DNA of 64,000 nucleotides from Fibrobacter sp. UWP2 (GTDB lineage Bacteria; Fibrobacterota; Fibrobacteria; Fibrobacterales; Fibrobacteraceae). Below are positions 32,259-40,387 of the stretch, in pieces. A program made the position numbers and the translations under genes. The notes under the pieces are model-generated. The model made no database searches and had not been told where the DNA came from. It was given only the letters and a program-made list of their open reading frames with translations. Every line of letters starts with the position of its first letter. The first letter of the stretch is position 1. Where the stretch lies: positions 1 to 64,000 of the forward strand of contig NZ_FQYM01000013.1 of the NCBI RefSeq assembly GCF_900141705.1. Reading direction: 5' to 3'.

Positions 32259-33367
32259 AGGACGGACCTCAGCTTGTCTATGATAAAATCTACATCGGTA
32301 AAGGCGCAGACGGGGAGGCTTACTGCCTTCTGGCTCGCGATTTCGGCATGGTTCTTGCTCCCATCAGCAATACATCCTGCCCCCGCGAAGCATGGCTGCC
32401 GGTGCAGCGGCATGGGGTAGTGGATGCAGTGAGGCACCTGGGCGCGGTCGAGCACCTGTATAAATGTTTCGCGGTCCCTCACCAAGAGCGTGTATTGCGC
32501 ATAGGTGCTTGTATTCCCGGGGGCGATCCGTTGCGGCTGTATATCGCCAAAGGCGGCAAAAAAATCATTGTACTTGCGGGCGTTCTCGCGGCGCACCTTC
32601 AGCTCGTCCTCGAAGTGGCGGAGTTTTACCCGCAAAATGGCCGCCTGCAGGGCGTCAAGCCTGCTGTTCATGCCGACGGTCTCGTGCAGGTAGCGTTCTC
32701 TGCATCCGTGGTTTGCGAGCATGCGCACCTTCTCGGCGAGCCGCGCATCCGAAGTGAATATTGCGCCACCGTCGCCGTAGCAACCCAGCGGCTTGGAGGG
32801 GTAGAAACTCGTGATGGAAATGTCCCCGAGGGTGCAGGCGCGGCGCGGTCCTAATCCAGAATCATTTGATTCCTGTGATGCCCCGAATGCCTGTGCCGCG
32901 TCTTCCAGGATCCACAGTCCGTGCTCATCTGCAATCCGGCGCAGTTCCGCGAACGGGGCGCACTGCCCAAAGAGGTCCACGCCAATAATCCCGCGCGTCT
33001 TGGGTCCAATCAGCGCCTTTACGCTTTCCGGGTCGATCTGGAGCGTTTCGGGGTCGATGTCGGCGAATTTCGGTACGGCGCCCAAAAAGGCGACGCATTC
33101 CGCAGGCGCGATGAAGGTGAAGTCCGGGACGATGACCTCGTCCCCAGGTACGACCCCGAGTGCCATCAGGGCGATGGTCAGCGCCTCGGTCCCGCTCCCG
33201 CAGGTGATGGCGTGCTCGATTCCGCAAAAATCGGCCAATTTGCGTTCCAGGTCCGCGACCGCTGGTCCGCCTATGTAGCAACCACTGTCCAAGACGGCGT
33301 TTTCGGCCTCTTCCAGCTCGCTTTTATAGGCCTCTCTTTGGGCCGTGAGGTTCGCAAATGGCATCAT
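32255..33367 (-). CDS. DegT/DnrJ/EryC1/StrS aminotransferase
   Basis: A 370-residue PLP-dependent sugar aminotransferase acting on nucleotide-linked keto-sugars for polysaccharide or O-antigen synthesis. Signature regions: CGSGTEALTIALMALGVVPGDEV, DAAQAFGAS and the PLP-lysine motif SFYPSKPLGCYGDGGAIFT. No other sugar-nucleotide genes are adjacent; the partner downstream is a thioesterase. Two tandem ATGs mark the start. A TTTGCTAAAT(A/T) -10-like motif occurs twice upstream on the minus strand. Confidence 0.87.
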   Translation of the reverse strand: MMPFANLTAQREAYKSELEEAENAVLDSGCYIGGPAVADLERKLADFCGIEHAITCGSGTEALTIALMALGVVPGDEVIVPDFTFIAPAECVAFLGAVPKFADIDPETLQIDPESVKALIGPKTRGIIGVDLFGQCAPFAELRRIADEHGLWILEDAAQAFGASQESNDSGLGPRRACTLGDISITSFYPSKPLGCYGDGGAIFTSDARLAEKVRMLANHGCRERYLHETVGMNSRLDALQAAILRVKLRHFEDELKVRRENARKYNDFFAAFGDIQPQRIAPGNTSTYAQYTLLVRDRETFIQVLDRAQVPHCIHYPMPLHRQPCFAGAGCIADGSKNHAEIASQKAVSLPVCAFTDVDFIIDKLRSVL

Positions 33368-33426
33368 AATGCCTATAATTTAGCAAATAATGGGCGTTAT
33401 TTAGCAAATGGCGAGGGTGGGAGGGG

Positions 33427-33454
33427 TTGACAAATTTCTGTGCTTTACTATCTT
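33427..33454 (+). promoter_or_regulatory. Promoter of rpsT
   Basis: TTGACA (33427-33432) matches the -35 consensus, and TATCTT (33449-33454) follows after 16 bases. Confidence 0.55.
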
Positions 33455-33500
33455 TGTGCCTACAAAAAATTTTAAGTAAGTTTTTACCCGGAGATATAAA

Positions 33501-33761
33501 GTGCCGCAACATAAATCTTGCAAAAAGCGCTTGCGTCAGGCCGAAAAGGCCAATGCCATGAACCGTGCTGCCCGTGCAGAAATTCGTGCTAGCCTCAAGG
33601 TCATCCGTACCGCTACCACGAAGGAAGCCGCCCTTGCTGAAATGCCGAAGCTCTTCAGCAAGCTCGACAAGGCTGCCAGCTCCAAGCGCGCCGGTTTCAA
33701 CGCCAACCGCGCTGCGAACTACAAGGCCAAGGTCGCCAAAGTCATTAACGGCTTTGCCTAA
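33501..33761 (+). CDS. rpsT: 30S ribosomal protein S20
   Basis: S20 binds 16S rRNA in the small subunit body. The 86-residue, strongly basic helical protein (PQHKSCKKRLRQAEKANAMN, NANRAANYKAKVAKVING) has the family length. It starts with GTG, as rpsT genes often use a non-AUG start, with CCGGAGA upstream. Single gene with its own promoter and terminator. Confidence 0.95.
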   Translation: MPQHKSCKKRLRQAEKANAMNRAARAEIRASLKVIRTATTKEAALAEMPKLFSKLDKAASSKRAGFNANRAANYKAKVAKVINGFA

Positions 33762-33797
33762 TAGCCTCTAGTTCAGCTTTGAGCTAAAAAAGGAAAA

Positions 33798-33834
33798 CCG
33801 ATGCACCGATGTGCACCGGTGTTTTCTGTTTTTT
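33798..33834 (+). terminator. Terminator after rpsT
   Basis: CCGATGCAC (33798-33806) pairs with GTGCACCGG (33811-33819) with one A-C mismatch, then TGTTTTCTGTTTTTT. Confidence 0.7.
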
Positions 33835-33912
33835 GCCCCAAACGCTTTTGCCTCCTCTCTGCGTTTATCGCCCCAAAATGGCAAAAAATCAACGGTTTCC
33901 ACTCCTAAGTTG

Positions 33913-33940
33913 TTGTCTTATAACGATTTTTTGCTAGATT
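33913..33940 (+). promoter_or_regulatory. Promoter of the mglA operon
   Basis: TTGTCT (33913-33918), 16 bases, then an extended -10 TTGC-TAGATT (hexamer 33935-33940), 25 bases before the mglA ATG. Confidence 0.5.
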
Positions 33941-33965
33941 AAATCTTAGAGTTCAAGGAATTGAA

Positions 33966-34928
33966 ATGTCTTCGATAAATTTTGCTACACGAGAGATTAG
34001 TTGTAAGGTGGTTTACTATGGTCCGGGCCTAAGCGGCAAGACCACGAATTTGCAGGTCATCCACCAGAAAATGCCCCAGGACAAGCGCACCGACATGGTG
34101 TCCTTGGCTACCGAGGGCGACCGTACTTTGTTCTTTGACTTCCTCCCGCTGAACCTTGGCGATATCAAGGGCTTTAAGACTCGTTTCCAACTTTACACGG
34201 TTCCCGGCCAGGTTTATTACAACAGTACCCGTAAGCTGGTGCTTCGCGGTGTGGATGGAATTGTTTTTGTGGCCGACTCCCAGCGCTCTCGCCAGGCCGA
34301 AAATATCGAGAGCCTCCAGAACTTGCGCCAGAACCTGCAGGATTACGGCATGGATCTCGATGACATGCCCTTTGTGCTGCAGTACAACAAGCGCGACATG
34401 GACAATGTGTTTACTCTCGACGAGATGAACGCGGAATTGAACCCTCGCGGAGTCCCGTTCTTCCCGGCGACGGCGCACAACGGCAAGGGCGTGGTGACCA
34501 CGCTCAAGACCATCGCCATGCTGGTGATTGAAAAGTTCAACGTGAAGCAGGGATTCCTCCGCAAGGCCGCCGAAAGCGTGAATAACACGGGCGTTCACGA
34601 CGTGTCCCTCACCAAGGAAGGCGTGTCTGTAACGCAGGCCGCTCCCAAGCCGGCAGCCCCTGCTGTAGGTCAATCCATGGGTGGCGCTCCGGCGTCGTCC
34701 CCGTTCAAAATGCCGTCGTTTGCAGCCAAGCCGCCCGTTGGCGGAGCCCCGTCTGGCGGTAGTGGTTCGGGGTTGTTCCAAAAGGGAGTGACTTCCTCGC
34801 CGTTTGGTCGTCCGCGTGCCGCGGCACCGGCTTCCCGCATGCCCACCTTTGGCCGTGTCGTCGACAAGCCGCAGGAGACTGCGGATGATGAAATTGAATT
34901 GCGTCCGTACGTCCCCAAAAAGAAGTAA
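33966..34928 (+). CDS. mglA: MglA-type small Ras-like GTPase with extended tail
   Basis: MglA is a cytoplasmic GTPase that sets cell polarity in Myxococcus and is found in many non-gliding bacteria. Seen here: P-loop YYGPGLSGKTTNLQ (residues ~17-31), RFQLYTVPGQVYYNSTRKLVLRGVDGIVFVADS (the MglA-specific switch II region, about 75-105) and base-specificity NKRD. Canonical MglA is ~195 residues; this protein continues with ~120 residues of Pro/Ala/Gly-rich, probably disordered sequence ending ELRPYVPKKK. It heads a five-gene run with mglB 28 bases downstream. An AAGGA site precedes the ATG. Confidence 0.92.
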   Translation: MSSINFATREISCKVVYYGPGLSGKTTNLQVIHQKMPQDKRTDMVSLATEGDRTLFFDFLPLNLGDIKGFKTRFQLYTVPGQVYYNSTRKLVLRGVDGIVFVADSQRSRQAENIESLQNLRQNLQDYGMDLDDMPFVLQYNKRDMDNVFTLDEMNAELNPRGVPFFPATAHNGKGVVTTLKTIAMLVIEKFNVKQGFLRKAAESVNNTGVHDVSLTKEGVSVTQAAPKPAAPAVGQSMGGAPASSPFKMPSFAAKPPVGGAPSGGSGSGLFQKGVTSSPFGRPRAAAPASRMPTFGRVVDKPQETADDEIELRPYVPKKK

Positions 34929-34956
34929 CGCGAAAGATTTTTGAAGTAGGTGCAGA

Positions 34957-35373
34957 ATGAGTGATTTTACCATTTATTCCGATGATGTCGGTAAAGTGCG
35001 TCGCTTGATGCAGGCTTACCAGGCGAGTGTCAAGGCCGAGTACATTGTTCTTTGTCACCGCGACGGATCCATCATTGCCGAGGTTGGTTCCCTTGGCTTG
35101 GACGCCACACCTTTGGCCGTGCTCTCGACGGCATCGTTCGACTCCGCCAAGCAGGTGGGCCTCATGTTGGGCGGCGAGAACTTCTTGTCTGTATCTTACG
35201 CGGGTGAAAACCGTTCTGTGTACATTGCCCCGGTCGACGAGGCCTTGCTTTTAGTCCAGATTTTCCCGGGTTCCCGCTTGCCCAACCGCATCGACGACTT
35301 CAACCGCCTGTTGGTCGAAAAACTGGTGGACGCCGTCCCCGCCTTTACGCAGAACACTAGCAAGCTCATCTAA
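34957..35373 (+). CDS. mglB: MglB-type Roadblock/LC7 protein
   Basis: A 138-residue Roadblock/LC7-fold protein; MglB acts as the GTPase-activating protein of MglA. Family features: EYIVLCHRDGSIIAEVG, a central helix (AVLSTASFDSAKQVGLMLG) and VDEALLLVQIFPGSRLPNRID. Position immediately after mglA supports the pairing. The next gene starts 11 bases later. Confidence 0.85.
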   Translation: MSDFTIYSDDVGKVRRLMQAYQASVKAEYIVLCHRDGSIIAEVGSLGLDATPLAVLSTASFDSAKQVGLMLGGENFLSVSYAGENRSVYIAPVDEALLLVQIFPGSRLPNRIDDFNRLLVEKLVDAVPAFTQNTSKLI

Positions 35374-35384
35374 TTGAGGTCTTT

Positions 35385-35900
35385 GTGGCTAAACTCCCGC
35401 CACTCCGCAGTATCAGAAAGACGACGGTTCTTGTACTCGTCGTCTTTTTAGCATTCTTTGTGCACCGCTTTATAGACATTTGGCTCGAGGACCGCGCCGT
35501 TGCCGACGTGTACGAGACGGAACTCTCTCCGGCGCAGAGCGTGGTCTGCCGCAACGTGGTCCGCGGGACGCCGTTCGGTGTTGACAGTGTCTTTGAAGAG
35601 AACACGCGCCTTTACTTTTATTCCACCATATCCAATGCAAACCAGTTCGCGGGCGACACGCTGGTGCATATCTGGTTCTGGGGCACCGACACCATCCAGG
35701 TCCTGCCTTGTGAAGTCAGGGATCCCGAAACCCGCAAGGGCATCGAGTCCAAGGCGGAGTCGTCACAGTCCGACATCAATGTGTGCCATACCGAAATTTC
35801 GCCCAAGCTGCTAAAACCGGGCGAATGGAGCGTGGACCTGGTGGCGGGGCGCAAGCTCCTCTCGAGCCAACAATTCGTAATAAAGTCCCTCGATAGGTAG
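35385..35900 (+). CDS. DUF2914-like single-pass membrane protein
   Basis: A 171-residue protein with one N-terminal membrane helix (TVLVLVVFLAFFVHRF, residues 13-28) and a periplasmic beta-domain resembling DUF2914: YFYSTISNANQFAGDTLVHIWFW and the closing GEWSVDLVAGRKLLSSQQFVI. Two Cys in the domain might pair. It starts with GTG 11 bases after mglB and ends 5 bases before the large outer-membrane protein gene, making it a candidate periplasmic link between the GTPase and the outer membrane. Function unknown. Confidence 0.65.
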   Translation: MAKLPPLRSIRKTTVLVLVVFLAFFVHRFIDIWLEDRAVADVYETELSPAQSVVCRNVVRGTPFGVDSVFEENTRLYFYSTISNANQFAGDTLVHIWFWGTDTIQVLPCEVRDPETRKGIESKAESSQSDINVCHTEISPKLLKPGEWSVDLVAGRKLLSSQQFVIKSLDR

Positions 35901-35905
35901 GCGGT

Positions 35906-38854
35906 ATGCGCGGGGCGAACCGTCTCGGAATGCGTGCCTGCACAGGAGTGTTTTTTGCACTGCTGGCGCTTGGTCATGCGTTCGCCTTGAACTTGGACTC
36001 GGTCCCCGTTTGGAATCCCGATTATCTTGTACAAAATAAATCGATACCCGAGGCGGTCGCGGCAACTGGCTCGCCCTCGGCTAAAAACTACAAACAAAAT
36101 AATCTCGAAACTCATGGATACAAGACCATGCAGGTCACCGTGGGTGACGGCGGCACGCAAATCGATCAGGAACTCCGCCTATCTATCCAGGGCATGGTGG
36201 GCGACAGCGTGTTTATTGACGCCTTGCTGAGCGACGTGGACCGCAAGGCGGGCGACCAGACCACGGCTACGCTCCAGGATGTGGACCAGATTTACTTTAG
36301 GGCCGAGAGCCGCCATTGGATGGTGCACCTGGGCGACCTCACCTGGAAGGACGAGAACATGGGTCTTTTTTCGATAGAGCGCTCGACGCTCGGCGCCATG
36401 GCGGGCTTGCGGGCGGGCTACACTGAGGTGCGCGGCGCTGCCGGTACCGACGAGGTGAACCGCATGCAACGCGTGATGAACGGTGTGTCGGGACAGCGCG
36501 AGGGCTACTCCATTAGCGAAAGCGGCGACTACCTTGCCGTGGTCCCCAACTCCGAGACGGTTTGGCTGAACGGCAACAAGTTGACGCGAGGCGTGGATTA
36601 CGAAATCAATTACGCGGGCGGCCTCGTCGATTTCATGGGGAAGCGGATTCCTGGTCCCGATGACGAGATTCGTGTGGAATACGACGCCTACGAGGAGGAC
36701 AACATCTATAACCTCTATGCCGCCAATGCCAAGTACCGCCACCCGAACATATATTTGGATCTTTCGGGTTTCCGTTTGGAGAACGACCGCGACCGCCTAA
36801 AACGCGGGACGTGGACCGACGAGGACTACGCAGCCCTGAAGGCGGACAAGGGAGGCGCCCTTTACCGCTACGACAGCACCTTGGGAGGCGTGGACTCGCT
36901 CATGGCGCTGCACCGCCCCGAGCGAGTGGAACGGGCGGGCGCCAGGATGCGCTTGCAGGCGGACCGCCGCTACTATGCCGACTTGGAAGTTGCCATGAAC
37001 CGCAAGGACTCCAACACGCTTTCGCACGGTGTAGGTGGCCCCGAGGGGAGGGCGTTTCGCTGGTATTTGACCACGGACTCCACCGAGCAAATGAAAAAAT
37101 TCCCTGTGGCCTTCTCCGTTTATGGCAACTACATTCAAGACGGGTTTGAGGTAAATGAATTCCAGGGCAGCGATCAGGACTGGAATTCGTACAAACTTCG
37201 CGACGAGTGGGACTTGGACAGCGCCCTGCTGGGAGGCGACCTCCGTCACGACGAATTCGGCATGCGCTACCGCATTGCCACGGGCTGGTTCACGCAGGCC
37301 CTTTGGGGTTACCGCCAGGGCGAGGGTGAAGAATGGAACGCCTCAAGGGCAAAGCTCTCACTGTTGCACAAGACGAACCTGGTCAAAAGCGACTTGAACG
37401 CGATTCGTGTTGCGAGTGTCCAGGCAAACGAGATGGAACGCTACCAGTCGACAGGTTCCGCTGAGTATTTGCAAGGGCTGTGGCGCCCCTTCGGCAATTT
37501 TGACGTGCGCTACACCAAGGTGACTGAGGGCGTCGCTAGTGCGCCGGCGGAGAACACCGAGGACGAAATCGCCTACGGCAAGGGCGGTACGGGTTTTAGC
37601 CTTGTGGGTGACAACTGGAATGCGAGCGAGGGCTTTGAGAGCAAACTCGCCAAGCGTCGGGGCGGCACCTTTGGCGACGACTGGGCGGATTCGCTCAAGT
37701 CGCTCACCTGGACGCAAACCGCCGAGTACCGGGGCCATTACGTGGACCTCTCGCATTTTTTGCAGTACGAAAAACGCACGTTGGATTCCTCGGACAGCGA
37801 GAATAGCTGGGTCGGCGACTTGAACGCCCGCTTTGGCGATGACGACCGCGGTTTTTCGGGGAACGTGAATTACAAGCTGGGCCTCACCGAGGAGCAGACC
37901 TATACCGCCATTTACAAGGCGGTGGCGCCGGGCACGGGCGACGTTCGCTACGACAGCGTGACGGGCGCCTTCATTGAGGGCGTCGACAACGGCGACTACG
38001 TTTACGAGGGCATGGGCCGTAACGATTCGGTGGGGGCTGTGCTTGCTTCCAACGCCTCGTTTGGCATCGACATGGACGTGAATCCGGGGCTTTTGATGGG
38101 GATCCGCCAGGGAATTTTGCGCGACATTACGGTGGGAGGCTCCTACAATGCCGAGGGGGAGGACACCACAGGCAAGCGCCTGTATTTCCCGCCGGTCACG
38201 CCGCACGGACTTCGCAAGATTTCATCGGGGACGGTTTCGTGGGAGGCGCGTCTCAACTGGAGACACCCTGTGGGAATCTCGCTTATGTACAAGCCCGGTG
38301 CCGACTTCGAAAAGATACTCAGTTCCATTTCGTATTTCGAGACGTGTTTCCACCATGAGGTGGACGCAGGCTTTGACATCAACGAGAACCACTTTGTGGG
38401 GGCGACGCTGTTGCTCGAGGACGAGGAACTGGACGCCCTGCAGGATCTGGAGTGGGATACGCGCGACATTTCGGGCCGCTACCGCTTTAGCTTTTGGGAC
38501 GGCTTTCACATTGAGCCTGGGGGCCGCTACCGCACGGGCGCGGGGAGCGATGATGCCGACTACCAGTTCGACGCATACCTGTGGGAGGGCTCGCTCCGCG
38601 TGGGTTACGCAAAGAACAACGTAGCCGACGCCTTTGTGCGTTTTGCCGCGGTTCAAATGGAGGATGGGGGCGACGTGACGCCGTACCAGATGATGTCGGG
38701 GTATAGCGCCGGCAGGACCTACCGTTTGGAGGCCACGGCGTCGGTCGACGCGAACGATTTTATTTCTTTTGGGTTGCACTATGTGCTCCGTTTTGGCGAC
38801 GCCGAAGAGAACGTTTTCCAAAAACTCAGCACCGAGGCGAGGGCGGTATTCTGA
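35906..38854 (+). CDS. Large outer-membrane beta-barrel protein with SprA-like motif
   Basis: A 982-residue exported protein: signal peptide (GVFFALLALGHAFA), then FRAESRHWMVHLGDLTWKDEN and the block VVPNSETVWLNGNKLTRGVDYEI...IRVEYDA at about 213-260, which resembles repeats in SprA (the Bacteroidota type IX secretion translocon) and in large uncharacterised Chlorobi proteins. The remaining ~700 residues show alternating aromatic/polar strands of a big barrel, and the last residue is Phe, as required for BAM recognition. It is far smaller than SprA (~2400). Tightly packed between the DUF2914-like and Omp85-like genes. Role unknown; secretion channel or structural barrel are both possible. Confidence 0.65.
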   Translation: MRGANRLGMRACTGVFFALLALGHAFALNLDSVPVWNPDYLVQNKSIPEAVAATGSPSAKNYKQNNLETHGYKTMQVTVGDGGTQIDQELRLSIQGMVGDSVFIDALLSDVDRKAGDQTTATLQDVDQIYFRAESRHWMVHLGDLTWKDENMGLFSIERSTLGAMAGLRAGYTEVRGAAGTDEVNRMQRVMNGVSGQREGYSISESGDYLAVVPNSETVWLNGNKLTRGVDYEINYAGGLVDFMGKRIPGPDDEIRVEYDAYEEDNIYNLYAANAKYRHPNIYLDLSGFRLENDRDRLKRGTWTDEDYAALKADKGGALYRYDSTLGGVDSLMALHRPERVERAGARMRLQADRRYYADLEVAMNRKDSNTLSHGVGGPEGRAFRWYLTTDSTEQMKKFPVAFSVYGNYIQDGFEVNEFQGSDQDWNSYKLRDEWDLDSALLGGDLRHDEFGMRYRIATGWFTQALWGYRQGEGEEWNASRAKLSLLHKTNLVKSDLNAIRVASVQANEMERYQSTGSAEYLQGLWRPFGNFDVRYTKVTEGVASAPAENTEDEIAYGKGGTGFSLVGDNWNASEGFESKLAKRRGGTFGDDWADSLKSLTWTQTAEYRGHYVDLSHFLQYEKRTLDSSDSENSWVGDLNARFGDDDRGFSGNVNYKLGLTEEQTYTAIYKAVAPGTGDVRYDSVTGAFIEGVDNGDYVYEGMGRNDSVGAVLASNASFGIDMDVNPGLLMGIRQGILRDITVGGSYNAEGEDTTGKRLYFPPVTPHGLRKISSGTVSWEARLNWRHPVGISLMYKPGADFEKILSSISYFETCFHHEVDAGFDINENHFVGATLLLEDEELDALQDLEWDTRDISGRYRFSFWDGFHIEPGGRYRTGAGSDDADYQFDAYLWEGSLRVGYAKNNVADAFVRFAAVQMEDGGDVTPYQMMSGYSAGRTYRLEATASVDANDFISFGLHYVLRFGDAEENVFQKLSTEARAVF

Positions 38855-40272
38855 TGTGGATGATGGTATACATACTGCTCTTGGCTGCCTTCGCGCTGGC
38901 GAAGGGTGGCGACGTGTGTACTGTCGACAGCGTTGTATGGGTGGGGGAACACGAATCCTTCGACGAATCGCAGATGGCGCCTGCCCGCGGCAATCCCTGC
39001 GATGCCTGGGAATCCCTTGCCGCAAAACTGGAACGCTACTACGAAGACAAGGGCTTTGTCGCGGCACGCGTCTTTGGCAACCTGCGCGGGGATGGCTCGT
39101 CGCGCCTCCTTGAACTGCGCCTAGAACGCGGTTCCGCCTTCGTTTGGGCTCCTCCCGAGAACATGGATTCGTCGGGGACCAAAACCGAGGTTTTTCGGCG
39201 TCTCTCGGGAATCGAGGAAGGTGCCGCCGTATCGCTCACCGACTTGGAACGCTCCGAACGCAAACTCGCGCGCGTGGGCTACTTCGAAAAGACGGCGCCC
39301 GTAAAAATATTTCGAGACCCCGTGCGCAACCGCATTATTCCCGTCTACAGCATGCGCAAGGCGAACATCTCGGAGGCCGAGGGGCTGCTCACGTATTCCA
39401 GCGACGGAAACGTGTGGGAGGGCCAGGTCGACGTGAATCTCTATAACATCGCTGGCACGGCGCGCGACCTGATGCTCGAGGGCTTCACCGGTGAGGACTC
39501 GCGCCATTTGATTGGAAGTTACAAGGAACCCTGGGTGCTGGGAACCGCCTGGAATGTGGTGCTCCGCGGCAATTACGACGAAGAAATCGTCGAGACGCTG
39601 GACGATTCCACCGGGGAGTACGGAGAAATAGTCGAGAAAACGGTGGTAGGCGAGGTGGGCGTTACGCGCGATATCGGTTTCGATTTTACGGTAGGCGTTT
39701 ATTTCGGAATCAGTGAAGACGACAAGCATTCGTCCTTCGAAATGAGCTATGTTTCGCTGGATAGGTTCGTGCTGCCACGCAGCGGCTGGCGCTTGAATGC
39801 TGCGGCTACATGGAAAATGGACCGCCCCGATTCGCTGGATAATTTTTTGACCGCGGCTGCGGCAGCAGTGGCCTACTACCCGCTATATGGCAATTTCATC
39901 AGCCGCTTTACCGGAGCCGCTGGCGGGGTGTTCCCGACAGACGCTTCGCTTAAGCGGGCGGATTTGTTCACCCTCGGCGGGCTCGACAGCTTCAAGGGCA
40001 TGCCCTACCGCTTTTTGCGGACCCGTTCCTACGGCTTTAGCGAACTCGCGCTTTTGTGGCAAGACGGCTACGACCTGAGTATCGAGGCGTTTTACCAGCC
40101 GGGACTGTTCCGCCGAATGAACCCGGGCCACGGCTGGTCTCGGGAACAGAATTACGGTCTGGGCTTTACGCAATACCGGGGCAGCTGGAGTGTCAACCTG
40201 TACTATGCCCTGCGAAATGGCGAAAATTACCTTGACGGTATTATCGGTTTCGGCTTGAAAACGCTGTTCTAG
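38854..40272 (+). CDS. Omp85/TamA-like outer membrane protein
   Basis: A 472-residue Omp85-superfamily protein with a signal peptide (LLLAAFALAKGG), one or two POTRA-like modules (LAAKLERYYEDKGFVAARVFG; ERSERKLARVGYFEKTAPVKIF) and a C-terminal barrel with ADLFTLGGLDSFKGMPYRFLRTRSYGFSELALLW, where the conserved Omp85 lid-lock region is expected, ending GFGLKTLF. It is shorter than BamA at 7271. Its start overlaps the preceding stop (TGATG), so it is translationally coupled to the large barrel protein and may insert or partner it. Confidence 0.75.
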   Translation: MWMMVYILLLAAFALAKGGDVCTVDSVVWVGEHESFDESQMAPARGNPCDAWESLAAKLERYYEDKGFVAARVFGNLRGDGSSRLLELRLERGSAFVWAPPENMDSSGTKTEVFRRLSGIEEGAAVSLTDLERSERKLARVGYFEKTAPVKIFRDPVRNRIIPVYSMRKANISEAEGLLTYSSDGNVWEGQVDVNLYNIAGTARDLMLEGFTGEDSRHLIGSYKEPWVLGTAWNVVLRGNYDEEIVETLDDSTGEYGEIVEKTVVGEVGVTRDIGFDFTVGVYFGISEDDKHSSFEMSYVSLDRFVLPRSGWRLNAAATWKMDRPDSLDNFLTAAAAAVAYYPLYGNFISRFTGAAGGVFPTDASLKRADLFTLGGLDSFKGMPYRFLRTRSYGFSELALLWQDGYDLSIEAFYQPGLFRRMNPGHGWSREQNYGLGFTQYRGSWSVNLYYALRNGENYLDGIIGFGLKTLF

Positions 40273-40280
40273 TGTGATTT

Positions 40281-40295
40281 TCCGCATTTTGCGGA
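40281..40295. repeat. Triloop palindrome after the Omp85-like gene
   Basis: TCCGCA-TTT-TGCGGA is a perfect inverted repeat 9 bases after the stop codon; no U-run follows at once, so it may stabilise the 3' end rather than terminate. Confidence 0.45.
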
Positions 40296-40360
40296 GAAGG
40301 GTAAGCCTACTTAGTTGCTTTTTCTCTTAAAGAACATATATTAATGGGTGCAAATAAATT

Positions 40361-40387
40361 GAGGTCCATATAAATCGAGGTCCATAT
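40361..40387 (+). repeat. Duplicated leader repeat over the ribosome binding site
   Basis: GAGGTCCATAT occurs twice (40361-40371 and 40377-40387), the second copy containing the SD-like GAGG and the start codon at 40386. Confidence 0.6.

Noticed and set aside
33966-35373. Claim of gliding motility from mglA/mglB
   Set aside because: MglA/MglB occur in many non-gliding bacteria, and no other gliding genes were recognised; only the polarity/GTPase role is supported.
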